Shown: positions 27,309-35,644 of the stretch, piece by piece
Layout of the letters: every line of letters begins with the position of its first letter
Position numbering within the stretch: the first letter of the stretch is position 1
Assembly: GCA_038396625.1 (NCBI GenBank)
Contig: CP121688.1
Span: 2,418,001 to 2,482,000, forward strand
Origin: G038396625 sp038396625
Lineage (GTDB): Bacteria; Bacillota; Clostridia; Peptostreptococcales; Thermotaleaceae
Direction: 5' to 3'
DNA length: 64,000 nucleotides
The notes under the pieces: generated by a model
Told to the model about the DNA's origin: nothing
What the model saw: the letters and a program-made list of their open reading frames with translations, nothing else
Databases searched by the model: none
Program-made: the position numbers and the translations under genes

Positions 27309-28250
27309 TTAAATGAAAAATTTTGCACCTATAAAAAAAATCAATCCTATCATAGATGTACGATACATCAACTGAATGGCTCTGTCTATATCTTCTTTTT
27401 CTAACGGTTTTAAAGGCTCTCCAATTGTTGGTTTATAAACTTTTTGTCCAAAGTAAGTATTGGTGCCCCCAATCTGTATACTCAAGGCTCCTGCCGCAGC
27501 AGATTCAGGATACCCACAATTGGGACTTTTATGATTTCTTCTATCTCTTTGGATGATTCGAATACTGTTTTTCCAATCATATTTCTTTACAAAAGCTGCT
27601 ATGACCATAAATAAAGCTGTTAATCTTGCAGGAACATAATTTGCCAAATCATCTAATTTCGCAGATGCCCAGCCAAAATGCATATACTGTTCATTTTTAT
27701 AGCCCACCATAGAGTCCAAGGTATTAATTGCCTTATACGCCATCCCTAAGGGAGCACCTCCAAGACAAATGTAGAATAATGGTGCAATAATTCCGTCAGA
27801 AGTACTTTCTGCAACAGTTTCTACCGTACCTCTTATAATTTCTTTTTCATCCAACGTATTGGTATCTCTTCCTACAATATAGGATAGATACCTTCTTGCT
27901 TCTACAATATTTTTCTTTTCTAATTGGTAAAAAACCTTTCGACTCTCCATATCCAAACTCTTTGCTGCCAAAATTTGAAAAGTTAAAAAAGCTGCTATGC
28001 CATACCCTATATAGGGATGTATCCATTTTCCTCCCTGAATAAGTAAAAAAGTGATAAGATATGTACTTCCAACAATAATGAATGTCAGAAGCATTCCCAT
28101 ATTTTTTTCTTGTACAGCATTTGTTGCATATTTTCTCAAAAAGCTTTCAGTTTTTTTAATGGCGCTACCAATAAATCTTATAGGATGCGGCAGCCAATAG
28201 GGATCTCCAAATATTCGATCTGCCATATAAGCAATTATCATCGTCCACAT
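27309..28250 (-). CDS. cbiB: Adenosylcobinamide-phosphate synthase
   Basis: 313 residues, an integral membrane protein with several hydrophobic helices. It joins the aminopropanol phosphate to cobyric acid. Seen: ADRIFGDPYWLPHPIRFIG, IVGRDTNTLDEKEIIRGTVETVAESTSDG (spread over the loop), APLFYICLGGAPLGMAYKAINTLDSM and the CGYPESAAAGALSIQIGG segment. AGGGTGAA from the cbiP 3' end is its ribosome site. Confidence 0.96.
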   Translation of the reverse strand: MWTMIIAYMADRIFGDPYWLPHPIRFIGSAIKKTESFLRKYATNAVQEKNMGMLLTFIIVGSTYLITFLLIQGGKWIHPYIGYGIAAFLTFQILAAKSLDMESRKVFYQLEKKNIVEARRYLSYIVGRDTNTLDEKEIIRGTVETVAESTSDGIIAPLFYICLGGAPLGMAYKAINTLDSMVGYKNEQYMHFGWASAKLDDLANYVPARLTALFMVIAAFVKKYDWKNSIRIIQRDRRNHKSPNCGYPESAAAGALSIQIGGTNTYFGQKVYKPTIGEPLKPLEKEDIDRAIQLMYRTSMIGLIFFIGAKFFI

Positions 28251-28253
28251 AAA

Positions 28254-29780
28254 CTATTCACCCTGAAGAATTTGATAAATTTTCTCTAAATCCACATTTT
28301 TACGAACGATCTTGGCAAGCTTGTCATATTCACTTTTCTTAAAGGCTTCAAAACTTTCTATATTACTTTCTTTTGCCTCTAGACCCTTTGCTTTTCTCAC
28401 ATTATTTAAAACTTTTCTGGTAAAAGGAATATTATCAAATATACCATGAATGTATGTCCCCATTACATTGCCTGAGGCATTGATGGCACCCTCCTCTACG
28501 AGAACTTCCTCATTTAAACGCTTTTTAATACAATTCATTGGTGTACTATTCGTTCCTAGCTGCGTTTGTCCCATATGAATTTCATATCCCTTTATTTGCA
28601 TCCCCTCTGTTCCTTCTAATCCATTAGAAAATTTTCCTCTCAAAACAGCTTCTACCTGTGTTGTGGTTTTTTCTAATTCAAAGGTTGTTTCCGCATCTAA
28701 CAGCCCTAATCCATTGATTTCTTTTATATCACTTTCTGTTCCATGAGGATCATAAATCTTTTTGCCTAGCATTTGATATCCCCCACAAATGCCCACAATG
28801 ATTTTTTCCTGTCTATGAAGTCTTAGAATTTCTTCCTCTAATCCAGTTTCCCGTAAATAAACCAAATCTTCTATGGTATTTTTAGATCCAGGGATAATCA
28901 ATATATCAGGACTGCCAATTTTTTCTCCCCTCATCACATATCTTAAGTACACGTCCTCTTGAGTTTCAAAAACATTAAAATCTGTAAAATTTGATACATG
29001 TGGAAGATAAAGCACAGCAACTTCAATTTGACCCATTTTATTCTTTTGTGTTCTAAACCTTTCTGCTAAGCTATCTTCGTCTTCTATCTGCACATTATAG
29101 TAAGGAATAACCCCTAACACAGGAATGTGAATCAAGTCTTCCAACATTTTAATACCTGGCTTTAATATTTCCACATCTCCTCTAAATTTGTTGATAATTA
29201 CACCTTTTACTCTTCTTCGTTCCTCTTCTGTTAACAGCATGATGGTACCATAGATAGAAGCAAATACGCCTCCTCGGTCTATATCACCAATTAAAATCAC
29301 CGGTGCATCAGCAATTTCCGCCATCCCCATATTCACGATGTCTTTTTCTCTTAAATTAATTTCTGCAGGACTTCCTGCTCCTTCTATTAAAACAAGATCA
29401 TTTTTCATAGCTAAGGTATCAAAAACTTTTTTTACCATCCCTGCCAATGTAGACTTAAATTCATGGTATTCTACTGCTGACATATTTTCATGAACTTTAC
29501 CATTAAGAATGACTTGGCATTTCTTGTCAGTGGTGGGCTTTAATAAAACAGGATTCATGAGTACATCTGGCTCTACACCACATGCCTCTGCCTGTACTAC
29601 TTGCGCTCTGCCCATCTCTAGTCCTTCTTTTGTAATATAAGAATTCAACGCCATATTCTGAGATTTAAAGGGTGCAACCTTGTATCCATCTTGATAAAAA
29701 ATTCTACAAAATGCTGCAGTTAGTAAACTCTTCCCTACAGAAGATGCTGTACCTTGAAACATTAGGCTTTTATTTTTCAT
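28254..29780 (-). CDS. cbiP: Cobyric acid synthase
   Basis: About 508 residues. CbiP/CobQ amidates four carboxylates of cobyrinate diamide using glutamine. The N-terminal P-loop-like fold has MFQGTASSVGKSLLTAAFCRI, NMALNSYITKEGLEMGRAQ and ACGVEPDVLMNPVLLKP. The C-terminal glutamine amidotransferase domain has the nucleophile in GICGGYQMLG and GTYIHGIFDN. A GTG at 29789 is in frame, but AGGAG suits the ATG at 29780 better. It overlaps the cbiA 3' end by 11 bases. Confidence 0.96.
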   Translation of the reverse strand: MKNKSLMFQGTASSVGKSLLTAAFCRIFYQDGYKVAPFKSQNMALNSYITKEGLEMGRAQVVQAEACGVEPDVLMNPVLLKPTTDKKCQVILNGKVHENMSAVEYHEFKSTLAGMVKKVFDTLAMKNDLVLIEGAGSPAEINLREKDIVNMGMAEIADAPVILIGDIDRGGVFASIYGTIMLLTEEERRRVKGVIINKFRGDVEILKPGIKMLEDLIHIPVLGVIPYYNVQIEDEDSLAERFRTQKNKMGQIEVAVLYLPHVSNFTDFNVFETQEDVYLRYVMRGEKIGSPDILIIPGSKNTIEDLVYLRETGLEEEILRLHRQEKIIVGICGGYQMLGKKIYDPHGTESDIKEINGLGLLDAETTFELEKTTTQVEAVLRGKFSNGLEGTEGMQIKGYEIHMGQTQLGTNSTPMNCIKKRLNEEVLVEEGAINASGNVMGTYIHGIFDNIPFTRKVLNNVRKAKGLEAKESNIESFEAFKKSEYDKLAKIVRKNVDLEKIYQILQGE

Positions 29781-31173
29781 GATTTTCACTGCTCCTATCT
29801 TTATAATTCCTGCAATTTTCTATAAAGTTCAAAGGGATAGCTTTATTACTGTAAAAGTGTATGTGGGCATATGCTCCTAAAGCATTATATTCTTTTAATC
29901 CACACTTCCAAGATTTTATGATCTTTCCATTTCTTATTTTTTCTACCCGATATGCATATGCATTGTGCCCTTTTTCTTCAATCATAGACCGATGAAATTC
30001 ATGGGCTTTGGTGTTTATGTAATCATTCGAAAGTACACAGGGGTTCTCTATATTCACATCAACATATCCAAATCGTTGCAATCGTCTCGTCATTTTTGCC
30101 TCTGTATCAAATATACCTACCATTTCATATTTTTGTTCTTCCAAGGTGGTAATCCCCTTGGTCAAATACATCAAGCCGCCGCATTCTGCATAGGTCGGAA
30201 TACCCTGTTGAATCATTTTCTTTATTTCTTTTCGTATGGCCTGATTATTTTCTAATTCGACCGCAAATACCTCTGGAAATCCTCCGCCAAAATATAAACC
30301 ATGTAAATCTGTAGGTAATTTGCTATCATTGATGGGACTAAAAAACACCAAGTTTGCACCTAACTCCCTTAGCAAATCTAGGTTATCTTCATAATAAAAA
30401 TTAAAGGCTTTGTCAAAAGCAATCCCAATATTGATAAATCCCACAGGCCTTTTTTCATTTGATATTTGATAATGAATAGGCACTGATTGATTTGCAATAG
30501 CTAACAAAGCATCTAGATCAATTGTCTCTTCTATCATCATCCTAATTTTATCAATTTTTTCTTCTAAACCTTTCACTTCTGCACTAGGAATCAATCCCAA
30601 ATGCCGACTTTTCAACTGGATATCATCATTGGGTTTCAAATAACCAATACATTGAATCCCTGTATCCTCTTCGATTCTTTCCTTCAACAAATGATAGTGT
30701 GCATCTCCTGAAACATTATTAATGATAATCCCTTTTATCTCTACTTGAGGGTCGTATAGTTTGTATCCTAATACTTGAGCGGCTGCACTAGCAGCTATTC
30801 CTTTGCCATTGATAATCAGAATAACCGGAGCTTTGATGATTTTTGCTATATGCGCTGTACTGCCGACATCTTTGTCACTCCCACTGCCATCATACAAACC
30901 CATAACACCTTCTATAACAGCAATATCTTTATCTATGACATTTTTGACAAACAGTTTCATAATATTATCCTGTTCGAGCATCCAACTATCTAAATTTCGA
31001 GATTTTCTTTGCGTTACAAAGCTATGAAAAGCAGGATCTATATAATCAGGTCCCACCTTAAAAGGCTGTACATCGAATCCTCTTTTTTTTAGCGCAGCCA
31101 TAATGCCTGTTGACAGGGTTGTCTTTCCTACACCACTTTGTGTTCCTGCCAATATAAACCGAGGAATCCTCAT
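29770..31173 (-). CDS. cbiA: Cobyrinic acid a,c-diamide synthase
   Basis: About 467 residues. It performs ATP- and glutamine-dependent amidation at positions a and c. Seen: FILAGTQSGVGKTTLSTGI, FKVGPDYIDPAFH, GVMGLYDG, and the C-terminal amidotransferase with GGGFPEVFA and the nucleophile in YAECGGLMYLTKG. It is the first gene after the cobalamin riboswitch and terminator. Two earlier in-frame ATGs overlap the ribosome site GAAGGG; the third, at 31173, has 9-nt spacing. Confidence 0.95.
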   Translation of the reverse strand: MRIPRFILAGTQSGVGKTTLSTGIMAALKKRGFDVQPFKVGPDYIDPAFHSFVTQRKSRNLDSWMLEQDNIMKLFVKNVIDKDIAVIEGVMGLYDGSGSDKDVGSTAHIAKIIKAPVILIINGKGIAASAAAQVLGYKLYDPQVEIKGIIINNVSGDAHYHLLKERIEEDTGIQCIGYLKPNDDIQLKSRHLGLIPSAEVKGLEEKIDKIRMMIEETIDLDALLAIANQSVPIHYQISNEKRPVGFINIGIAFDKAFNFYYEDNLDLLRELGANLVFFSPINDSKLPTDLHGLYFGGGFPEVFAVELENNQAIRKEIKKMIQQGIPTYAECGGLMYLTKGITTLEEQKYEMVGIFDTEAKMTRRLQRFGYVDVNIENPCVLSNDYINTKAHEFHRSMIEEKGHNAYAYRVEKIRNGKIIKSWKCGLKEYNALGAYAHIHFYSNKAIPLNFIENCRNYKDRSSENHEK

Positions 31174-31199
31174 TTTCATCATCCCTTCACAACAAAATA

Positions 31200-31221
31200 C
31201 CCTGACCAGCGCTGGTCAGGG
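31200..31221 (-). terminator. Riboswitch expression-platform terminator
   Basis: A 22-bp perfect palindrome (11-bp arms, CCCTGACCAGC / GCTGGTCAGGG), followed on the minus strand by TATTTTGTT, between the cobalamin aptamer and the cbiA ribosome site. Cobalamin binding upstream would be expected to favour this terminator. Confidence 0.85.
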
Positions 31222-31278
31222 CATAAACATACGATGTATATGCATGACCCCTTCCCGCCGAAGGTGGTGCAATCCATC

Positions 31279-31436
31279 AAAATAGGCAGGTCTCCTGACT
31301 CGTGAATCGATTTACTCTTGACGTCTTCCCTGTAAATTACAAGTGACCTCTTGTCAATTTCATCCTCACTTACAGTAGCGGGGGCTGTGTCGGAATTCCA
31401 CCGAACTTCCCTATTAAGTCTCATGACACCTATTTT
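31279..31436 (-). promoter_or_regulatory. Cobalamin (B12) riboswitch aptamer
   Basis: On the minus strand the canonical class I elements occur in order. First comes a closing P1 arm (AAAATAGG), then GGAAGTTCGGTGGAATTCC, the strictly conserved GACACAGCCCCGCTACTGTAA core, GACAAGAGGTC, GGGAAGACG, GAGTCAGGAGACCTGCC and the P1 partner CCTATTTT. It is about 158 nt long, followed by an expression platform that ends in the terminator at 31200-31221. It controls cbiA and, by the unbroken co-directional gene order, probably the following 20 kb down to hemL. Confidence 0.96.
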
Positions 31437-31458
31437 GCTTCTTATTAAATCTCCTTTA

Positions 31459-31487
31459 ATCCTATCAAAATCTTATGCTTATTTCAA
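31459..31487 (-). promoter_or_regulatory. Probable promoter upstream of the cobalamin riboswitch
   Basis: TTGAAA (31487-31482) and TAGGAT (31464-31459) with a 17-nt spacer place transcription start near 31452, just before the aptamer. GCATAA occurs three times on this strand around the promoter (31473-31478, 31494-31499, 31544-31549). The rest of the gap to cobC shows nothing else. Confidence 0.5.
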
Positions 31488-31555
31488 TAGATTTTATGCA
31501 TATTTATTGGAAATTACTGCTTATTTTAGCTGTTTTATAGTTTTTATGCGAAATC

Positions 31556-32146
31556 TTATTGATTCATCCCAGTCAATATGAAAAATCCATCTAGTATTTC
31601 TATCGTAGTAATGCCACAATTATCTATTTTGTACTTCCAATAATCTTCAATCCCTCTTCCAATCAGATAAGCTACCATTGCACGAATGCATCCACTATGA
31701 GAAACAACAAGGAAGTTACCTTCTTTATGCATTTCTATTATCTTATCTACCCCCTTTGTAACCCTTTCATACATCTGTCTTAAACTTTCTCCTTCAGGTA
31801 CCTTAAAGTCAATCCAATCTTTTTCCCAATCTTTTAGCGCCATCTTATAATTTTGTGAAATTTCTTTATAATTTAATCCTTCCCATAATCCGAAATGCAT
31901 TTCTCTAAAATTCTTTTCCACGGTTATTTGTACATGATGATAATCATTTATAATTTCCGCTGTTTTCAAAGTTCGGTCTAAATCGCTGCTAATTATATGA
32001 TCAATCTTTTCCTGCTTTAGTTTTTCACTTACCGTATATGCCTGTCGCAACCCTTTTTCCGTTAACTGACTATTATGCCAGCCACAATATACACCTGCTT
32101 GATTGCTCTCTGTTTCACCATGTCTTACCAAAATTATACGAAGCAT
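31556..32146 (-). CDS. cobC: Alpha-ribazole-5'-phosphate phosphatase (histidine phosphatase)
   Basis: 196 residues with the histidine-phosphatase signature LVRHGETESNQAG, the second-histidine motif FLVVSHSGCIRAMVAYLIG and the acid MHFGLWEGL segment. By position after cobU and cobS it is the CobC enzyme that dephosphorylates alpha-ribazole phosphate (or adenosylcobalamin phosphate). Other phosphoglycerate-mutase-like activities cannot be excluded from sequence alone. AAGGTG is 5 nt before the ATG. Confidence 0.88.
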   Translation of the reverse strand: MLRIILVRHGETESNQAGVYCGWHNSQLTEKGLRQAYTVSEKLKQEKIDHIISSDLDRTLKTAEIINDYHHVQITVEKNFREMHFGLWEGLNYKEISQNYKMALKDWEKDWIDFKVPEGESLRQMYERVTKGVDKIIEMHKEGNFLVVSHSGCIRAMVAYLIGRGIEDYWKYKIDNCGITTIEILDGFFILTGMNQ

Positions 32147-32162
32147 ATGTTCACCTTCTTTG

Positions 32163-32891
32163 TTAAAAGATTATGGTAAAATAAAGTAAATAAACCAGCT
32201 CAGACAATTCGCACAAAGCCCCTAAGGTATCTCCCGTCATTCCCCCAATTTTTCCAGTAATATGTCTCACATAATATACACTAAAGGCATATCCAATCAA
32301 TAGGAAAGGCATTGCCCAAATATTCATAAGTGATATTATCACTGTAATGAGTATTGCAACTAATACGTGCTGATTATTGATTTGCCCTATAAAAAAATTG
32401 CCCATGCCATTAGACCTAGCATACACTGAAAATCGTGAAGCATATACAAGGCATAGTCGTGAAAAAACGGGCATCAACAATATTACTGCATAAATCGCTT
32501 GTGTATCAAAACTATAAAGAAAGGCGACTTTCACTAGAATCGTTATCAATATTGCCAGTGCTGCATTTGTTCCTAATCTACTGTCCTTCATGATTTCTAG
32601 TATTCTATCTTTTGGTCTGTTGCTGTAGACCCCATCAAAGGTGTCTCCTAAGCCATCAAGGTGAAGCCCTCCAGTTATAAACACTTCTGCTGCAACAGCT
32701 AACACAGCGGCTAGAAAAGCGCCCCCTAATCGATAAGCTAGATAATAAACAGATACTGTAAACATACCTATGATTAATCCTACTAAGGGAAAGAAAATAA
32801 TTCCATCTCGAAAATGATCCTCGTCTACATTTATATAAATGTTTATAGGGATTCTCGTTAGAAACTGCATCATTAAAATAAATTTTTTCAT
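32163..32891 (-). CDS. cobS: Adenosylcobinamide-GDP ribazoletransferase (cobalamin synthase)
   Basis: 242 residues, polytopic membrane protein with at least five hydrophobic segments. It joins adenosylcobinamide-GDP and alpha-ribazole. Seen: MMQFLTRIPIN, FFPLVGLIIG, GLHLDGLGDTFDGVYSNR with the acidic metal-binding residues, DSRLGTNAALA and GGMTGDTLGALCELSEL. It follows cobU by 17 bases. Confidence 0.95.
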   Translation of the reverse strand: MKKFILMMQFLTRIPINIYINVDEDHFRDGIIFFPLVGLIIGMFTVSVYYLAYRLGGAFLAAVLAVAAEVFITGGLHLDGLGDTFDGVYSNRPKDRILEIMKDSRLGTNAALAILITILVKVAFLYSFDTQAIYAVILLMPVFSRLCLVYASRFSVYARSNGMGNFFIGQINNQHVLVAILITVIISLMNIWAMPFLLIGYAFSVYYVRHITGKIGGMTGDTLGALCELSELVYLLYFTIIF

Positions 32892-32908
32892 TTCTCTGTC
32901 TTTCCTTC

Positions 32909-33472
32909 CTATTTTAATTTTAATGGCAATCCTGAAACTGTAAGATATACTTCATCTGCTTCTGTAGCAATCATTTGATTGATTCTACCTGCAATATCTC
33001 TAAATATCCGCGATATCCTGTTTTCTGGTACGATGCCCATTCCTACTTCATTGGTAACCATAATGAGCCATATGTTATGGTTACGGGTATATTCCATTAG
33101 TTTGTGTATTTCTTGCTGAATCTTCTCTTCTATTTTGTCGATTTCTAAATGGGTAATTGCATCCCAGTTTGTACATTCGTTATCAAACATTAAATTGGTC
33201 ACCATGATGGTGATGCAATCTAATAAAATTGTGCCATGGTCTTTAGCAATCTCTTCAATCATTTCATAAAGATTTTTATATCCCTCATAGGTTGTCCATT
33301 CTTTAGGCCGTGACGTCCGATGTTTTTTTATACGATCCTTCATCCCTTCATCGAAAGCAATCGCTGTAGCTAAATAAGCTACAGGTCTAGATGAAGTTTT
33401 GGCCAGTCCTTCTGCATAATTACTTTTTCCACTTCTTGCACCACCTGTAACAACTGTAATTTTTCCTGCCAT
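32909..33472 (-). CDS. cobU: Adenosylcobinamide kinase / adenosylcobinamide-phosphate guanylyltransferase
   Basis: 187 residues. Walker A VVTGGARSGKSNYAEGL, the YLATAIAFDEGMKDRIKKHR segment with the guanylylated histidine region, LLDCITIMVTNLMFD and VTNEVGMGIVPENRISRIFRDIAG define CobU. It is the first gene of the cobU-cobS-cobC group, with GAGGAG 9 nt before the ATG. No cobalamin riboswitch precedes it; TTGCTA with an 18-nt spacer and TATCAT lies about 50-80 nt upstream as a weak promoter candidate. Confidence 0.96.
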   Translation of the reverse strand: MAGKITVVTGGARSGKSNYAEGLAKTSSRPVAYLATAIAFDEGMKDRIKKHRTSRPKEWTTYEGYKNLYEMIEEIAKDHGTILLDCITIMVTNLMFDNECTNWDAITHLEIDKIEEKIQQEIHKLMEYTRNHNIWLIMVTNEVGMGIVPENRISRIFRDIAGRINQMIATEADEVYLTVSGLPLKLK

Positions 33473-33604
33473 AAAAGGTGTCTCCTCTCATTTTGCTGGT
33501 ATAAGATTTCAATGATATAAATGTATGATTATTCATAGCAATCCTATCCGATCTTTTCTAAAGTGCCTAGCATAAAATATATCAGATTTTTTGTCTTCAT
33601 GCAA

Positions 33605-33659
33605 TTTATCCAGTTTTCTATCCTCTTCTTTTAAAACAAGTAATAGAAAACTGGATAAA
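33605..33659. repeat. 17-bp perfect inverted repeat with 21-nt loop
   Basis: Arms TTTATCCAGTTTTCTAT (33605-33621) and ATAGAAAACTGGATAAA (33643-33659) pair perfectly around a 21-nt pyrimidine/adenine loop. It lies between the lipase-like gene and cobU, downstream of the former. There is no T-run on either side, so a standard terminator is not evident. Confidence 0.6.
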
Positions 33660-33705
33660 GCTTTTGTATGCCTTCATCAAAGATATGCATTAAATTTATT
33701 TTGAT

Positions 33706-35058
33706 TTAGGATATTGCTACACGATAAATCTGATTTTTTGCTACTTGTTTTTCTTTGACTTTTCTGTTTCTTCCCAAATGATCCGTTACCATAATTTCTA
33801 CTTGACCACTATCCCTTGGTATATATTCAATATATAGTAGTTCATTGGGTAAGTTGGTCAATAGAATCCATTTCAATGTTCCACTATATTCTTGTATAAA
33901 AACACCTTCTTTTTTCTCCATTGTATCATATAAAGTCATTATTCCTTTTTCTGTTCTAGATTTAACCGCTATATCCCCAGCACCGTTTACTAAGATACTT
34001 GTGTAATTCACCAAAAGACCTGCCCTGCTTCTATGTAATGATTCTTCCTCAATTCCCAGTTTTTTTCTAATGACAAATCCACATTTTTGTAGTATTTCAG
34101 TGTGATTCACATGAAAAACGTAGGAATCTCCTTCAATGGCAAAGACGCTTTTTAACATTACCGTGCCATCACCTTCTAAGGATTTTGAAACGGATACAAC
34201 TTTGCCCTCTTTCCATCTACCATCCTTATACTTATAACGTGGATCTACTTGCAACTGATGATTTGTTTCATTTTCTTTTCCAGCGATTAAAGTCACTTTT
34301 ATTCTTCTTCTTCTTAATAAATGTTGTTTTTCATTTAAGTGATCTAAAACTTGATTTTGATATTCCATTTGATAATAAGGAATATAGTTTTTCCTCCTAT
34401 TTCTATCTATATGGTAAAGATAATCACCATATTGACAACTAGGAAGTAAGTCCCGTGCTCCTCGTAAGTAACGGTGGATCATTTCCATATCATTTTCCAC
34501 ACCATATAATTTTTCTAAAATCCATAAATATCCTTCAAATAGAGTTCTAAAAATATTCGATTTGATATTTTTTTCATAGGGCAGTTTTCCACCTGCCCAA
34601 AAATAATAAGCATCTGTAGCTCCACTATTGGGCGTAGCAATCATAATAAGATTTTCCACATCATATTCATAATACCTACTTTGGGCATAAGTTCTTGCTA
34701 CTAAACCTCCCATACTATGGCATATCAGATCTACTTTCTTGCTTTTGGTTATTCTTTTCACTTCATTGATTTTTTTCTTTAAATAGTGCTGTCCACAAAA
34801 CATACAATCCTTACGCCAATCATAAAATGCTATAAATAAATCTTGATCTTGTGTATACCCCATTTTTTTTAAGCTGTCAATAAAGGGTTCATAAAAAGCA
34901 GCTGACATACCAAATCCCCATTCTCCAGTTCCTTGAATAATTTCATCACTCATCGAGCCATATAATCCTGGGACAAATATAACTGGATTTTTACTTTCTG
35001 CATGGGTTTTATACTTTATCCAATTCAATAGGCCAAGTGTTGTCAATATTGAATACAT
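33706..35058 (-). CDS. Lipase/acyltransferase-like alpha/beta hydrolase (LCAT family)
   Basis: About 450 residues. The alpha/beta-hydrolase core is clear: VIFVPGLYGSM (oxyanion region), AFYDWRKD, the nucleophile elbow LICHSMGGLVART and ATPNSGATDA. DGTVMLKS and NHTEIL lie further on, the latter probably supplying the catalytic histidine. This pattern matches lecithin:cholesterol acyltransferase-like and phospholipase-like bacterial proteins. About 100 C-terminal residues look beta-rich and are not recognised. No signal peptide is evident, so it is probably cytoplasmic. Substrate unknown. The ATG at 35058 follows GGGAGGAGAG; an earlier in-frame start at 35091 lacks a ribosome site. Confidence 0.75.
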   Translation of the reverse strand: MYSILTTLGLLNWIKYKTHAESKNPVIFVPGLYGSMSDEIIQGTGEWGFGMSAAFYEPFIDSLKKMGYTQDQDLFIAFYDWRKDCMFCGQHYLKKKINEVKRITKSKKVDLICHSMGGLVARTYAQSRYYEYDVENLIMIATPNSGATDAYYFWAGGKLPYEKNIKSNIFRTLFEGYLWILEKLYGVENDMEMIHRYLRGARDLLPSCQYGDYLYHIDRNRRKNYIPYYQMEYQNQVLDHLNEKQHLLRRRRIKVTLIAGKENETNHQLQVDPRYKYKDGRWKEGKVVSVSKSLEGDGTVMLKSVFAIEGDSYVFHVNHTEILQKCGFVIRKKLGIEEESLHRSRAGLLVNYTSILVNGAGDIAVKSRTEKGIMTLYDTMEKKEGVFIQEYSGTLKWILLTNLPNELLYIEYIPRDSGQVEIMVTDHLGRNRKVKEKQVAKNQIYRVAIS

Positions 35059-35113
35059 CCTCTCTCTCCTCCCTTCAAAACATCTACTCATTTATAAAAA
35101 AAAAGAAAAGAAG

Positions 35114-35641
35114 CTATGATTCTATAGCAACTTTTCCTCTGTAGATACTTCTTCCCTCTAACTCAAGTAAACGGATCTTGATATCTAAACCTCCCCCATA
35201 ACCAACTAACCCTCCATCATGACCAACGACGCGATGACAAGGTATGATAATGGGAATATTATTTCTATTATTCGCCATCCCCACTGCTCTATAACCTTTA
35301 GGGATTCCTGCCTCTACAGCAATGTCCTTATAACTGCGAATCTCCCCATAGGGTATCTTTATTAAAGTCTCCCAAATTCTTTTTTGAAAATCCGTTCCAA
35401 TCAGATGACAATCAATTTGAAACGTTCTCAGCTCTCCACCAAAATATTTCATCAATTGATGGGTTATATGCCTGTTCTTTCTATCATCTTCTTTTATTTC
35501 TGTAAAATGTTTCTTTAGCCAATGAAAAAATTCTATTTTATCTTCATTTCCCAATGCTATTTTGCATAATCCCTGGTCCGTAGAAGCTACCCATAGATTT
35601 CCTATTATTGTATTTAATTTACAATAATACACCCTCTTCAC
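35114..35641 (-). CDS. ogt: Methylated-DNA--protein-cysteine S-methyltransferase
   Basis: 175 residues. It removes O6-alkyl groups from guanine in DNA by suicide transfer to a cysteine. The active site reads IIIPCHRVVGHDGGLVGYGGG, and the DNA-recognition helix region IPYGEIRSYKDIAVEAG and VGMANNRNN are typical. The N-terminal domain is of the Ogt type, without an Ada regulatory domain. GTG start, with AGGTGGGA from the end of the preceding DUF2225 gene 6 nt upstream. Confidence 0.95.
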   Translation of the reverse strand: MKRVYYCKLNTIIGNLWVASTDQGLCKIALGNEDKIEFFHWLKKHFTEIKEDDRKNRHITHQLMKYFGGELRTFQIDCHLIGTDFQKRIWETLIKIPYGEIRSYKDIAVEAGIPKGYRAVGMANNRNNIPIIIPCHRVVGHDGGLVGYGGGLDIKIRLLELEGRSIYRGKVAIES

Positions 35642-35644
35642 GTT

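Noticed and set aside
31179..31424. 81-codon open frame on the minus strand over the cobalamin riboswitch
   Set aside because: It lies entirely within the conserved aptamer and terminator; there is no ribosome site and the RNA structure explains the sequence.
33473..33700. Second cobalamin riboswitch before cobU
   Set aside because: None of the conserved aptamer segments such as the GCCACTG-type core is present on either strand.
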